A DNA stretch of 64,000 nt from Inonotus obliquus (lineage: Eukaryota; Basidiomycota; Agaricomycetes; Hymenochaetales; Hymenochaetaceae). The stretch is taken from positions 2,356,001 through 2,420,000 of the forward strand of contig JAJHTX010000001.1 in the NCBI GenBank assembly GCA_032164295.1. The letters are read 5' to 3'. Below the pieces are notes generated by a model. That model was given only the letters and a program-made list of their open reading frames with translations, made no database searches and was not told where the DNA came from. Shown one piece after another: positions 23,255 to 35,438 of this stretch. The number at the start of each line of letters is the position of its first letter. Position 1 is the stretch's first letter. A program made the translations under genes and the position numbers.

Positions 23255-25409
23255 ATGGTAGATTCGAAAGATACATCCAGCTCTGCTACTCCCGTCGAAA
23301 CGCGTGAAGAGGAGCCATCACACTTACGAAAGTCTGACTCTGACGATGCGCGAACGTTTGAGACCGACACTGAGCGACAGTCAGTCTTGCCAGTGGTAGC
23401 AAACGGGCCAAGTTCTTCACCTCGATCTAGTTCAACCGCACCTCGAACGTTGCCCGGACGTCTGCTCACCAAGTCACGTTCAAGATTCCCATTCCTGTAC
23501 CGTCACGCCACAAAGGTCGCTCTCTATATTCGTGGACCGCGGCCTAAGGTCGATTTGCCAGGTGAACCTTGATTCTTTCGATGTTCGTGCCTCGGAGAAG
23601 TAAAGACTAAATCACCTCCCCTCTAGATCCGATTCCTTTTTTGAACAGGTCCTACAAATTTCGAAATCACCAACTCTCCATAGCCCTTGAGCAGCCTGTC
23701 ATCCGATGGACTAGACCCTTCACGTCGAAATGGCTGTTTGCTTGCCTCGTCGTCGCGTACATCATTGGACTCGCGTTTCTGACAAGAGCTCAGTATTATT
23801 ACACACCTTCTAGCGCATGGGTTGGATGCACGGGAACATTTTGGCTTGCGAACGATGGTTGTGGGTTAAACGGCGAGAATTGTCAGCCATTTGATGATTC
23901 GAGTTTCGATTTTCGATGCCCCGCACAGTGCACCTCGGTCGTTTTGGCTAACCCTCGAACGATAGGAAATATAGAGATTGACAATGTTCCCGTTATTGTC
24001 GGTGGAGGGGACAGTAACAGAACTTACCGCGGTGATTCTTTCCTCTGTTCTGCAGCAGTCCATGCGTACGTTCTTTCATCCTCCACACCAGGTCCAGCCA
24101 ATCTGACACTCCTCTTTCAGAGGCTTGTTCACGGATTCTCGTGGAGGCTGCGGAACTGTGGAACTCGTGGGAAGCTTCACTGACTTTCTTTCCGCCAATT
24201 TTCATGGTCTGACCTCGGCACCTTTTCCAACCATCTTCCCGCTGTCATACCGGTTTAGCCAGACCTCAGCACTTTCCCAATGCTCGGACCTCAGGGACTA
24301 TGTATTGGCTTTCAATATCATCATCACAGCCGTTCTGTTCCTTGTCCTTCGACCTAAGCCAGTGTTTTTGTACTGGTGTCTCGTTTGCATCGGCTTCTGG
24401 CATGTTTCCCTTTATTCGCAGCCTCAGGGTTACCCGCCTCCACTAAGTACTGCATTCGGAATCTTCCTGCCGACGCTCTTTGTTGCGTACGCTTTCTGGC
24501 GCCTAGCCTTTCGTTTCGTTCTACCCGCCTTTTCAAACGCGCCGCTGGAGAGAGCAGTCTGGTACCTTGCCGCATTTTGGCCTGGCGTATTACTGAACAT
24601 CGTCACCGCCGACATACCACTTGACCGACTTCTTATTAGCGATATTCAGAACAGGCCCGGTGCAATAATTGCTATTATCGTTATCGTCATCGTCATTCTT
24701 GCGATTGTTGTCAACCAGATCCGAGTCATACGCAAGACCGGATGGCTGCCAAAGTATCTTGCATGGTACATCACTGGTGGACTAATTGCACTTGTTCTAT
24801 CTCTACTGCCGAACCTTCAACTCCGACTGCATCATTATATGTTTGCAATGGTGATGATACCCGGAACAGCGTTTCCAACACGCTTGTCCGCTATTTACCA
24901 AGCGTTTCTGTTGGGGATGTTCCTCAACGGTGTGGCCGCATTTGGATTCGATTCCATTTTGCAAACAGCAGAGGAAGTAAGTAGTACGCAAATAATATGT
25001 TACAAGCCGCGCTAATGATTATTCCAGCTTCGCCGTGACGCTCCTCTGGGTTCTGCTCTCCCTACATTCCTCACAAACTCAACCACGTACAATTCTTCTG
25101 TTCCGTTGTCGAGTCAGACCATATTTTGGGGCGCGATACCGGATTCCGGCGATGGTTGGGATGGTTTCGCCTTGCTAGTTGATGACGTTTTACGTTACAC
25201 CGGCATCGCACTTAACTTTTCTCTTGACTCGCTCGAGGCAGGCATCCCGCACTTCTTCCGCCTTGCTGTAAGTGTTCTTTTCAGATTCCTTATGCTGTAT
25301 GCTAATTGTCCTTCAGTATCAGACGTCCGGCGCGAGCGGTGACTTTACCAAAGCAGCGACGTTGTGGCCTAACGGAGCTTGGGTTGATCCTTTACCGGGC
25401 CCTTCTTAA
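23255..25409 (+). CDS. LCCL-domain polytopic membrane protein
   Basis: The protein starts with a disordered, Ser-rich cytosolic region (MVDSKDTSSSATPVETREEE). A first membrane helix follows (SKWLFACLVVAYIIGLAFLT). The LCCL domain comes next: cysteines in WVGCTGTFWLANDGCGLNG and FDFRCPAQC, then FLCSAAVHA spliced to GLFTDSRGGCGTVEL. That CxAAVHAG block is the family hallmark. Six or more helices follow, for example VLAFNIIITAVLFLVLRPKP and AIIAIIVIVIVILAIVVNQI. The C-terminus returns to a soluble lobe with NSTTYNSS N-glycosylation sites and ends NGAWVDPLPGPS. The combination of one LCCL domain and a multi-helix membrane part is a known fungal architecture of unknown function. Confidence 0.85.
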
Positions 25410-25667
25410 TGCTGTAACTTTTATGTCGGGTGTTCAGATGAGGATAGGATTTGGGTTCTTGAGGACTCTTAATTTTATAATTTATAATTTTCGCTGTTCA
25501 GTACGTAATATTGTGACCCGATTTACGTAATGACGGATTCGCATTCGGAATCGCCAGCCGCGGGAATGAGGCTTTATAGTAGAGGGGCTTGGGTCCAGCA
25601 GCTCCTCCAGACCCACCATCCGAACCACAGCTTACTCTCTTTTGATTCACTACATATTATTGCTGTA

Positions 25668-26430
25668 ATGCGGTCCCAAAAGCAAAGACAGAGACCCAAG
25701 TTCGCTAATCCACAGTGTCAGTCTGCACTCCTCATGAGCGACTGTACCTCAACTAACCATGACCTCGACGCAGATTTCGACTTCCTGAGGGAGTCAAGAA
25801 AATGGAAATGCACCGCGTGCAAATCGAGTACTTCGGCTGCGCAGGATAGCGAAATGACGGCTCAAGCTGCTCTGCGCCATGAAAAGACACCAGAGCACGA
25901 GGAGAGAGTCCGTGCTTGCGAGGATTGGGATCCTCTACCAGATGAGGATGTTTGGAATATTCCGGACGACGAAATCGACCAGATCAGGGATTTTATTCCC
26001 TACTGGCGCAGAACGATAGAAGCTGCAGAATACGGAAAGACGCTGCGCTTTGAAGAATTTCTAGACGCATTGCGCGGGAAGAGGGATAGAAGAGCAAAAG
26101 AAGTTGTGTGGGATCCACCCGTGACAGGATGGACTATTGAGCCCATGGAAGCGCTAGATGCTGAGCATCAACCTGACGGAAACAGTCATTGGCAAGAGTG
26201 GGACTCTAGCCATGATATGGACCGTGATGCGTTTGATTTCGTGGAGAAGGTCGTCAGAATGGGTTCGGCGGATTCGGAGAGACGCCAACGCTTGCACTCT
26301 TTCTTCAAAGTGAGAGCGTCTATTAGATTAGTCGTATTTATTTGACCGAACGATTATCGTCTAGATGCCGACGAACGAGAAAGTGAGACGCATAAACGAA
26401 CTCATCGAGACACTTCGAACAGCGCATTGA
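25668..26430 (+). CDS. Conserved fungal protein with an N-terminal C2H2-like finger
   Basis: I do not know the function. Two exons (25668 to about 26309, then about 26365-26430) encode roughly 235 residues. Near the N-terminus, WKCTACKSST and, about 20 residues on, LRHEKTPEHEERV supply a CxxC and an HxxxxxH, the spacing of a U1- or BED-like zinc finger. The middle has an acidic block, DWDPLPDEDVWNIPDDEIDQ, followed by FIPYWRRTIEAAEYGKTLRF. The C-terminus ends KVRRINELIETLRTAH. The ATG at 25668 is used; an in-frame ATG at 25530 would add 46 residues. Similar finger-plus-acidic proteins occur in basidiomycetes, sometimes near transposons, but no transposase is present here. Confidence 0.65.
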
Positions 26431-26774
26431 AGACACCAGGCTCCTAACCATCTCGTTCAATCCAATCCAGTTACGATGTTCATGATACACGCGCAAAGGT
26501 TTGATTGTTGATGTGCTGTAACAACACTCTATTCCATTACCATGCTTTCATTTCATGTTACGTGCTCTCTCTCGATTCCGTGCTGTTGGCTGTCGTTTTG
26601 CATGTTCTCACCTATGATTCTCAAGTACTCCTCGTGATCACCCAAAGTGGAAATGTCAATATTAATGTATTCTAATATTGGCAATGACTCAGCAACGAGC
26701 GTTATATTAGCGGTGAAATGGAGCCCCATTCCACATTCAGCCAGGCAGTACACTCTTTCCCAACGACTTCCATC
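26431..26774. other. Intergenic stretch upstream of the WW gene
   Basis: This is 344 bp between two same-strand genes. It must hold the terminator of the zinc-finger gene and the promoter of the WW gene. No TATA box, repeat or additional open frame stands out. Confidence 0.5.
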
Positions 26775-27693
26775 ATGTCTGAAGACGATCGTCCTCTTCC
26801 CTATGGCTGGACTAAAGAATACGACCAACGTTACCAGCAGCATTACTATGTCTGTACCGATTTCATGCGCATATAATCTGTTTCTCAACCAACAAATGTT
26901 TTGATTGTAGATTGACACCAAGGCAAAACCGCCTCGAAGCATCTGGGTGCATCCCTATGAAGACGAACAGTTTCTAAGAGAGCATCCTGACATTCGGGAG
27001 AAAGTCGCATCGAAATATGGGAGTCCTCAAGGTCCACCCCCTCAAAGTTCGTCTTCATACCGCAGTGACGTCGTTAGCCCCTCTCCTGCCTCGACGGAGC
27101 GAGAACGGAAGGAAAGGGAGAAGAAGGGATTCTTTGGCAAGTTGAAGGACAAAGCCATGGGGACTAAGGAGGAGAGAGAGGCGCAAAAACGCGCGGAGGA
27201 GGAGCGTAGACGGCAAGCTCTCGAAGCACAGCGTCAGAGGATACAGCAACAGCAGGGTTATGCAAGCCAGCACCCGCAGCAGGGATACGGTCAGCCAGGG
27301 TTCGGAGGAGGGTTTGGCGGAGGCTACGGTCAGCCAGCGGGTTATCAACAACAGGGCTTTTATCCGCAGCAGCCAGGGCTCTTCGGCCAACAAGGTCCGC
27401 GAAGAGGTTTTGGAGGTGGAGGCATGGGCGGAGGCATGGGTGGAGGCATGGCTGTAAGTTTGATAACCTTTATCTGCATTCGACCTATACTGACAAATAC
27501 CAGATGCCAATTCTTGGTGGTCTCGCTGGTGTAAGTACTTTCATGAGTTATCAGGCAGGCAGTGGAACTGTACTGAGACATTTTTCAGGGAATGCTCCTT
27601 GGGTCTGCACTTGATGGATTCGACGGGGGAGACGGCGGCGGTGGAGATTATGGTGATGGCGGTGGTGGTGACTTTGGCGGTGGTGATTTCTGA
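26775..27693 (+). CDS. WW-domain protein with Gln/Gly-rich tail
   Basis: The N-terminus is a WW domain, a proline-motif binding module: LPYGWTKEYDQRYQQHYY spliced to IDTKAKPPRSIWVHPYED. The second signature Trp is present (SIWVHP). A charged helix follows (ERERKEREKKGFFGKLKDKA). The rest is low complexity, with many QQ, GYGQ and GGM repeats, a short MPILGGLAG exon and a Gly/Asp-rich end. Such WW plus GYQ-rich proteins are common in basidiomycetes and have no assigned role. Four or so exons are visible; the first intron interrupts the WW domain. TGA at 27693 ends FGGGDF. TRAPPC8 starts 266 bp downstream on the same strand. Confidence 0.8.
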
Positions 27694-27959
27694 TTGCCTG
27701 TTTCTTGGATGTAACCCAGCTCTGTACATCTTGAGCGCTTTCTCAACTTGCTCTATGCTGGATGTTTGCTACTGTAAAGTTATGATACGAATTGCACATT
27801 TGAAAAATTGAAGAGTCGAGCACGTCAGATGATCGACGCGGAGGATCGTCGCGGTCGCGGATAATTGGGACAACTTTTGAATTGCCGACGCGTTCTGCCG
27901 CAGTGAATTCGCGTCCAAGTCTGTTGTCGTCGAACGTTGCTGGCGGCTTTTCCGCCCTG

Positions 27960-30900
27960 ATGCATCCTTCGCTACCATATTCTCTAAGTCCACACATCTG
28001 CATCCTCTCGTCACCAGATCTAGAAGATTTATTATCAGCGTCATCTCTACCCTCAATACAAGATGTGTTAGAGTCATTCTCACCCCTTCCTAACAGTACG
28101 TACATTTACGGACGAGTTTAGTTGGTGTCTAACGCGATAAATAGTAATAACTCGAACTACGGCTTTGACTACTGTACAGCATGCCAAGTTCACATTGCGC
28201 TTCTCCAATTTAGCAGAAACTGAGACTGCGTGTAAGGAGGACGAGGAACAACGCGCGGGTCGATTTATTGACTGGATCAGCTCGCGCATTGGTCGGAAGT
28301 GCTCACGATGGGTTGAAGAAGCTGAGCAGAAGGAGTCCGAGGATGGGAGGATAAATCATAGTATCTCCGAAGAGAGTCCAGAGCCGTGGTGGGAAGAGAC
28401 GAAGCGCTGCGCGGAGGGAGATCATGTTCCTTCAAGGACAGAGGGTTGGAACCATCCTACCTCAAGTGAGTATTCAGAGTATATTCTTGGAAAGGATATG
28501 CTGAGTTGAACTTGCCACGAAGTCATTTATGCTGTATCAACAAACACGGCGAATCCTCTGAACGCACTCGCCAACCTACACGCTCGTCAGATTGACCTTC
28601 CCCTCTGGGTCGATAGTGTACATCTTCGATACATTCTCGTCGTACACTCAGAAGGGTGTCTTCTCAATGATGACGAGTAAGTCACTTTATGTCCAATCTA
28701 TACATTCTAACTCTTCTTCAGAGCGAATGCGCTTTACAATGCCGTGAACAGACAATACGGTCAAAATATATATTTCCTCCGGCTCACTCTCCCTACTCCA
28801 CCTCCTCCACCCGTATTCACCGTGTCTCTTCATCCACGATTGCCTCTTGCGATACACCAAGGTGGTTCAGCTACCGATCTTCAGGACACCATTCGACCGT
28901 CACCCACCGAAAAGTCCGGAGATGCGGGTAACGCAATACGAATGTGCGATTCTGATATTCAAGCAATTGCACAGTTTCTGCGTGAGTTTGTAACCACCGT
29001 CCTTATCCCATGGATGGAGAAATGTGTCATGGACTGGAATGAATCTGTGAGCGCTAATTGTACAATCATGTTTACACATCGTCCGAAGCTATAACGCAAT
29101 CTAGTTTACCTCTAACCGACGTCTGCCCTCACGGCTATTCTCTTCTACCCGACGGTTCTTTGGATCTTCGTATGGCTCACCATCCACTTCCCCTTCACCA
29201 TCCTCTCCAACGGGCCCTGGGCATGCATATTCAAACTCAGGCAGTTCAATAAGCAATGGGTCCACCGTGACGATGCAGCAACGGCGACTTGCCGAGTTCG
29301 CAACCATGCTGGGCGACTTCAAGCTCGCAGTAAATGTCTGGGAAGCTTTGCGAAAAGAATCAAGGGGCGCAGTTGGCTCGGTATGTGATCTCATGGGAAA
29401 CCTTTTCTCCATATCTAATACCTGAACAGGACGTCCTACCACTGTTGCTCGCTCCATCGCAAGCTTTGCAACTTCATGCACTCAATGCTATTTCGCTTCA
29501 ATCCGTAGGAAGCAACGAGACGACTGCAAGAGCGCAAGTTCGTAGTCTGACGTACGCGGTACGCTGGGAACTCGGAATCAGCATGACCGATTTTCTCAGT
29601 GATGTCATGGATGGGGATCGGTGGCTTGTATGGGCCGCGGGAATTGTGAGCGTTCTCACCTCGATATTCTCACCTTTTGGACTCATCCATGTTCGATAGG
29701 CGGAAGAAACGCCAGCTGCTATGCTTCTTGCACATGCCGCGATTTTAAGTTCTCGGAAGAGATATAAGAGACGGGCAGCAATGTTATATTACATTGCTGC
29801 TCGGCGCCTGGAAAAGATTGGAATTGTAAGTGACCCTGTTTCTGTATTGAACTATATCTCACTATTATTATCAGAGACCTCTTACCCTCCACTTCTTTCG
29901 AAGGGCGCATACCCGTTTCACTACTCCACCAGTGAAGTTGCTTTCTCCTTTGTTCGATGATGCGGAGAATCGACCTTCCGAACAAGAAGGTACTTTTGAC
30001 GCCATAGTCCCTAGCATCGAGCACTCCATCGGTACGTCGTTCTCCTGGCTGGGTTTGGTAACAGTAGAGATGAATCATATTCTGCAAAGGACGCCTGATG
30101 TACACCGTTGGAGAGACGGAAAGAGCCATCAGACTCTTCCTTGGCCTATTACGAGGATCACATACTTCGTCAGCGGCTTATAATATCAACCTTAACGATC
30201 ATCTTCTACTCCAGGAAGAGACGGGAGCTGACAAGGCATTTCTCGAGGACTTTCGGCTTTCATTAGAGGTGCGGAGCCCACCCGCACCGGTCTATCAACG
30301 TTCTGCTAACCATGAGGTATTGTAGCATTTAATTTCCACGAACGGCGCAAAGGCAGTTCCTGCCGATTTGAAACTGCCGTTCAGATTTTCTAGACCAAGA
30401 TCTGTCAGGGTTCGCCTTAATGATGAGCGTGACCCCATGGATGCCTCGGCCTGGGAGGAGAGAGAACAACAATGGAGAGACTTCTGGAAGGGGAGAGGGA
30501 AGCAAGAATTAAAACCCGGCGGAACAGCTTTTGTAGAAGGTGAGTAGACAGATACCGATACAAGTGGCACCTCTAACAAACCGAAAGAACATCTTTGGGT
30601 GGATGTAACGTTGTGCAATCCACTGAACGTTGCGGTAACACTGGCAAATCTAACACTAATTCTGGACGAGGGACAGGGCGTGGAGAGTTCAAGTACTGAT
30701 CTTGAGGTAGAAACCGTCGAGGAGATATACCTAAACGCGAAGGAGCGTCGAACGGTTAGTCAGTTTGTTAGTTCCCGAGGTCTGCTGTTGATGTCCGATT
30801 TGCATAGATCTCAATAGCGGCCAAAGCCCGTAGACCATGCAACTTAACAGTAGCAAGGATATCTTATGCGTTCCTTGGACTCCTGCCAGCGTCGGAATCA

Positions 30901-32866
30901 CTTGCTGTTCGGGGAAGACGTCTACATGATACCGCACATCAACGACAAAACAAAGTTTACGCTCCGGACGTACTTCCCGGAATAGAAGTTGAGGGGAGAG
31001 AGCAGCGTCTGTCGGCTACATTCACGGATACTCAGCCTGACATCCTTGCCCAGGGAGAATTAGTACAGATTTCGCTTCGATTAGAGAATACAGGAACACG
31101 GACGGTTGGTGAGGTTTGGCTCGTACATAGTCCTTCAAACGAGCTTTGGATGGAGGAGAATGGAACTAGCTCTGGTGAGTTCCATCTGATGCGTTCTCTT
31201 TCCTCGTTATTTGTGTGTTGAGTATCGTCAATAGGTGACAACGCGAGTGAACTGTACACGTCAACGAACTCGATCCGTCCGGCTGCACCGTACAGACTCC
31301 CTTTGCAACCAGACGGAAGCATGCTTCAGCCTCAAGAGGTTGTAGAGGTCCCATTTACACTCCACGCTTCAGAGGTCGGGCGTCTTGACCTGCATTTTAT
31401 GTTTATTTTCCGCGAGGTTAGTATTTCCAGATCTCTACCCTGTGTTATCTAACCTGACATCTGTCAGTCTGAACAAGACGATTTCCGAAGTGTATGTTTG
31501 AAGCGAGCGTTTAACGTCAAACGCTTACTCGACATTTCCGTGACCTCTCGACCCAGCGGAAGCCTTGAATATTCGTATGCTCTGGAACTGCAAATTCAAA
31601 ACTCAAGTTCTTCGACGGAAGTAAACTTTACGGGCTTAGCTACGCTAAGTCCTACATGGCAATGTCATTCTATTGCCGACATATCATTGTGAGTTAGCCT
31701 TGTTTACCGGATTTTTCTTGATGAATTGGTTTTGATTTTCGACTTTCAAGTGGTCCACTACCAGCAAGCCAATCAAAACGAATATTGCTCGGTGCAACTC
31801 GTGGAAAGGTTGACTCAGCATCTTCCCTGGCAACTCGAGAGTTTGTTGCATCCAAGTTGGCAGAAGCCCTGAATGGACAGGAACTGTCACCCTCAGATCC
31901 ACCTCCAATAGAATTACTTCCTTCACACTACTGCCAGGTACGTTCTTTTTACTCCCGAAGAACCGATCTGTTATGCTGAGCTCCGTAGCAGGAGGATGAT
32001 GGAAGTAGAATCGTTTTAACTTCCCCTCGAATAAAGCATCTCCTACATTCCAGCAAACGACGAACGGTTTCGGAATCCCTCCGAACATCCCATCCATACA
32101 TCCTTCCCTCAACCCACCCACACATCTTCCCCTTGTATAACCCTTTAGCATTGGACGTCATCCTATTTTGGGACATACCATCATCATCAAGCCCAAGTCG
32201 ATCAGGATACCTTCTTAACACAGGTTTAATATTAGGAGCAACACATTCTCCTTTACAAGAGGTCATTCAATCAGTCGAACAACGAAAAGCAAAACGTAGC
32301 ATGTTTGCTGAGACTCGACGCGAAAGGGAAGAGATTCTTGAAGGGATTAGGAATTGTGAATGGAATATGGAAATGAATCCTTTAATTACGCAGGTTCGAT
32401 GTGATGAAGTCGTTTCGCATGACTTTTCTAGAGGGTGAGGTTTCTTATTATGCGTGGTGCTAGGGATTGTATCTAATTAAGATTTCGATACCGCAGACCG
32501 TGTTCTGTGCCGATAACCTTCGACTTCAGAAATTACTCCTCCACACACGATGTGCGTTTCCTGTTGAAGTTACCTTCCTCAGACGTCGTGTTGCGTACAG
32601 GACTATTACCTCCCGCCTTTTCCGGGCGACTCACCCGAAGAGGGAAGCTGTCATGTTCAGCACATACCAGTATTGTTGCAAGGTTGTGGGTGACGCAACC
32701 AGGTGCTTATTCGGTCGACAGCTGGAAAGTGGAGACGGAAGTATTAGAGCAACCAGATTCTACATCTACAGACGTACCTAATCCCACGAGGCGTATTAGA
32801 CACCGATACGTAGAAGGTCCTTCAGTTCAGTCTGTTGCATCTATCACTGTCATACATCGTGCATAG
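27960..32866 (+). CDS. TRS85: TRAPP complex subunit TRAPPC8/Trs85
   Basis: Trs85 (TRAPPC8) is the subunit that specifies TRAPPIII, the Rab1/Ypt1 exchange factor acting in autophagy and early Golgi traffic. The start ATG at 27960 gives [20 protein letters not shown]. The conserved core is clear: [20 protein letters not shown], then [20 protein letters not shown] and [11 protein letters not shown]. Across an intron follows [19 protein letters not shown], a TRAPPC8 signature. Next come [20 protein letters not shown] and a C-terminal Ig-like region ([20 protein letters not shown] and others). The protein is roughly 1,200 residues in about 18 exons with short introns. It ends [13 protein letters not shown] with TAG at 32866. 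Confidence 0.88.
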
Positions 32867-33069
32867 TAGGTGTATAATAGCCCCTAGATCAGTCAGTCTA
32901 CCGAAAACATGTAACACGTGTAACAAAAAGGCATGTAAGACAGCAATTGGACTGGTCTTCAATAATTGACAAGAAGTTCGTATGTAAAGAGAATGTTGAA
33001 CCAATCATACCAATATTCAAACGACTGATATAAGCGAACGGGAGCTTGGAAATGGAACCAAGTCACCCG

Positions 33070-35010
33070 TTAGTGATCTTCCGTCTTGGATCTCTTTTCT
33101 TCGGACTGTTCTCGCGATTCATCTTCCTCCGAGTCGAGTAACTTGCGTTTGATCGGAGCCTCGTTATTACGGGCCCAGCTAGGTCGTCCACGCTGTGCAC
33201 TGATACTACTGTTCGCTTTCTTCGCCTTTCGAATGTACTTTTTGGCAAGCGCATCGATTTCTGCCAATAAATGTTTTTTAATCATTTGAACCATAGCTTA
33301 ATAATTTTTAAGCTTCTTACCATCTGCCTTACGTCGATAGAACTCTCGCCATGCAGCGGTGCTCCGCTGAGGATACTATCGAAATGTCCTTTGAGTTTAT
33401 CAATTCAGCTCGGGAAGATCACATGGGCTTACAGCTACAAAGAAGCTCTCCCATTCCCTGCGACCGTTGAACCAATCCGGGACACTCGCGATGTGCTTTG
33501 CAAGCGCCCGCTTCTCTGCCATGGTGAAAGCGGAACCAGCTGCACCAAGCTGGGCCTCATCATCCGTGGAACCTTGGGCATCACTATCCTCCTCCTCAGA
33601 ACTGTCACTATTTTCATCCTCCTCCTCGTCCTCCGATTCAGAAGATGATTCAGAGTCGCCTGCCTCGTTAACTTCACTCTCTGAGCTCTCTTTATACGAA
33701 ACCTTTCTTGAAGATCGTGAGCGAGCATTAGTCGCACTGACAGAGGATTTTCCTTTCCATGATTGAATCAAATCCTCTCGGTCTTTCTCATCAATCTCAG
33801 TGAGAAGGTACATCTTATCGGCAACATCCTCGTGCTTATTCCAATGGGTTCGCCAAGATAACGCGGAGTGATGGGGTGCCTGAAAGCTTATACGTGAGTC
33901 TATTTCATTGTGTTAGGCGCCCATCGACGTACCTTTTCACCAAGGATGTCACAAAGTCCAGCCTTGGTGAGATCGGGATTCCGGGCTAAATCATAGGCAA
34001 TTCGCCTGAAAAAGAATATTGTATCTTGATCGGTGTATCTGGAATTTGGGCCGGGAAGCGGGGGTGACGGAGACCGCGAAGGAGCAGCGGGGAGACCAGT
34101 ATCATCATCGATAGCAACGGCAGGGGGAATTTTGGCGAGCAGATCATTCGATGGCGCGCTGCTGAGACTATTGACTGTTCTTCGGGAAGGAGCACTGCTT
34201 TTGTTCTCCTTTGCCTTGAGCTCATTGTGCTTCATGTCGCCGTTGGCTGTATTTTCCTGCTTGATTTTCACGGTTCGTATTGGGGTAGCTTCCTTCGACT
34301 TTCCTTTTCTTGAGACGCTTACTGACCGCTCTTTGGATGTACGCGGCCTCTTCCTCGATTCAGCCTGCGAATCGGAGTGTAATCGCCGTCTCTCAGCTGC
34401 TGGAGAATGACGAGAGCCATTTTTCACCACAGGACTTCGCGATCTTTCGCTCACAGGAGCAGCAGAAGTCGAGGGTGCTTGCCGCGCGAGATGATCGACC
34501 AAAGCATCAATAGTTTGCTTGTTTTCGAGGAAGTAGTCTTTCCAGGCAAACGCCATAATACCATTATGCTGATAAAGGACAAGTCAGTAACAGTAAGCAC
34601 ACACTCGAAGCTCATAGAAAGCAGCGTACTCCGTGTAAGCTCTCTAGTGCTGCTTTGTAGCTATGCCCCCGCTTCGTCTGGTCGTAGAGAACCTGAGCAA
34701 GCATTGCATTGTCCGATGGCTGCGGCGTACGCATTTCGGGTTGATCAAGTGCCGGAGCAGGAGCCTGTTGTTGTTGATGTTGCTGAGGTTGCATGTAGTG
34801 CGGCTGCTGATTCGACATGCTGAAGGAGTAGTTTTGTAGCATTTGCTGCATCATCATCGACGCGAAGGGCGACTGATTCGTGGTTGGAGAAGGGTGTGAT
34901 TGAAGTTGCGCGTTCGGTTGTGGGACGGTCGAAGATGGTCTATGCAACATCATTGGCTGCGACCACTGAGAGCCTCCAGATGGAGGTGGAGTATAATATG
35001 AGGGCATCAT
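33070..35010 (-). CDS. Protein with three Rap1-type Myb/SANT-like modules
   Basis: No named orthologue is recognised. Five exons (34630-35010, 33933-34568, 33433-33879, 33321-33375, 33070-33260) encode 569 residues. The N-terminus is Met/Gln/Pro-rich (ASMMMQQMLQNYSFSMSNQQ). Three related modules follow, each closing with a Trp-containing recognition-type helix: HNGIMAFAWKDYFLENKQ (Trp136), APHHSALSWRTHWNKHEDV (Trp348) and YPQRSTAAWREFYRRKADE (Trp497). The fuller second and third modules begin YTDQDTIFFFRRIAYDLARN and FTMAEKRALAKHIASVPDW, as in Rap1 Myb domains. Basic, Ser-rich and very acidic linkers separate them. A phase-0 intron lies exactly nine codons before each of these Trp residues. 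Nuclear, DNA- or chromatin-binding function is inferred. It is head-to-head with the MMSDH gene. Confidence 0.78.
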
Positions 35011-35438
35011 GAGTAATGCGGAAGAGACGAGATGAGGGTGGTGAGTACTTAGAGGTGGTAGCCAGACAACGCAACGCGATGGACGCGTCAAAAAGTAGTG
35101 GTAGGTGGACAAAGCTCGAATTTCCAAGTTGGGCAGTTTGTATATTACGTACGTGTTGCTGTGACGTGACAAGCAGCCGCACCTCGATCGATCCGAACCT
35201 GACGATCCGCGTGTGACATTCGCGTTTATTTTCCCTCTCGATACTCGATACTACACAACACTGACCGTGCTCAGACCGTGCCGTGCTCAGCCATCCTGTG
35301 GGAATGGAGGAAGGGACTGCTGAACTTGGATCCGACCCCGCCAATGAATCTTGCTCCGCTGACTGATATTTACGTCACGTGTACCCCAGATATACATGTG
35401 CGGATGTATCTTAAGTATCACCCTTCCCATACGTTCTC
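35011..35438. promoter_or_regulatory. Bidirectional promoter, Myb-module gene / MMSDH
   Basis: This is a 428 bp divergent promoter. On the MMSDH side a bZIP/CRE-like TTACGTCA (35370-35377) overlaps a CACGTG E-box (35376-35381), 58-69 bp before the start codon, and a second CGTGAC-type motif lies near 35163. Such motifs are typical binding sites for bZIP and bHLH factors; their use here is inferred. Confidence 0.55.

Noticed and set aside
25530..26430. Transposon-derived gene
   Set aside because: The zinc-finger-like protein recalls transposon-linked proteins, but there are no terminal repeats, target duplications or transposase motifs around it.
33467..33766. Ser/Glu-rich plus-strand frame of 99 codons
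   Set aside because: Antisense of the acidic linker in the Myb-module gene.
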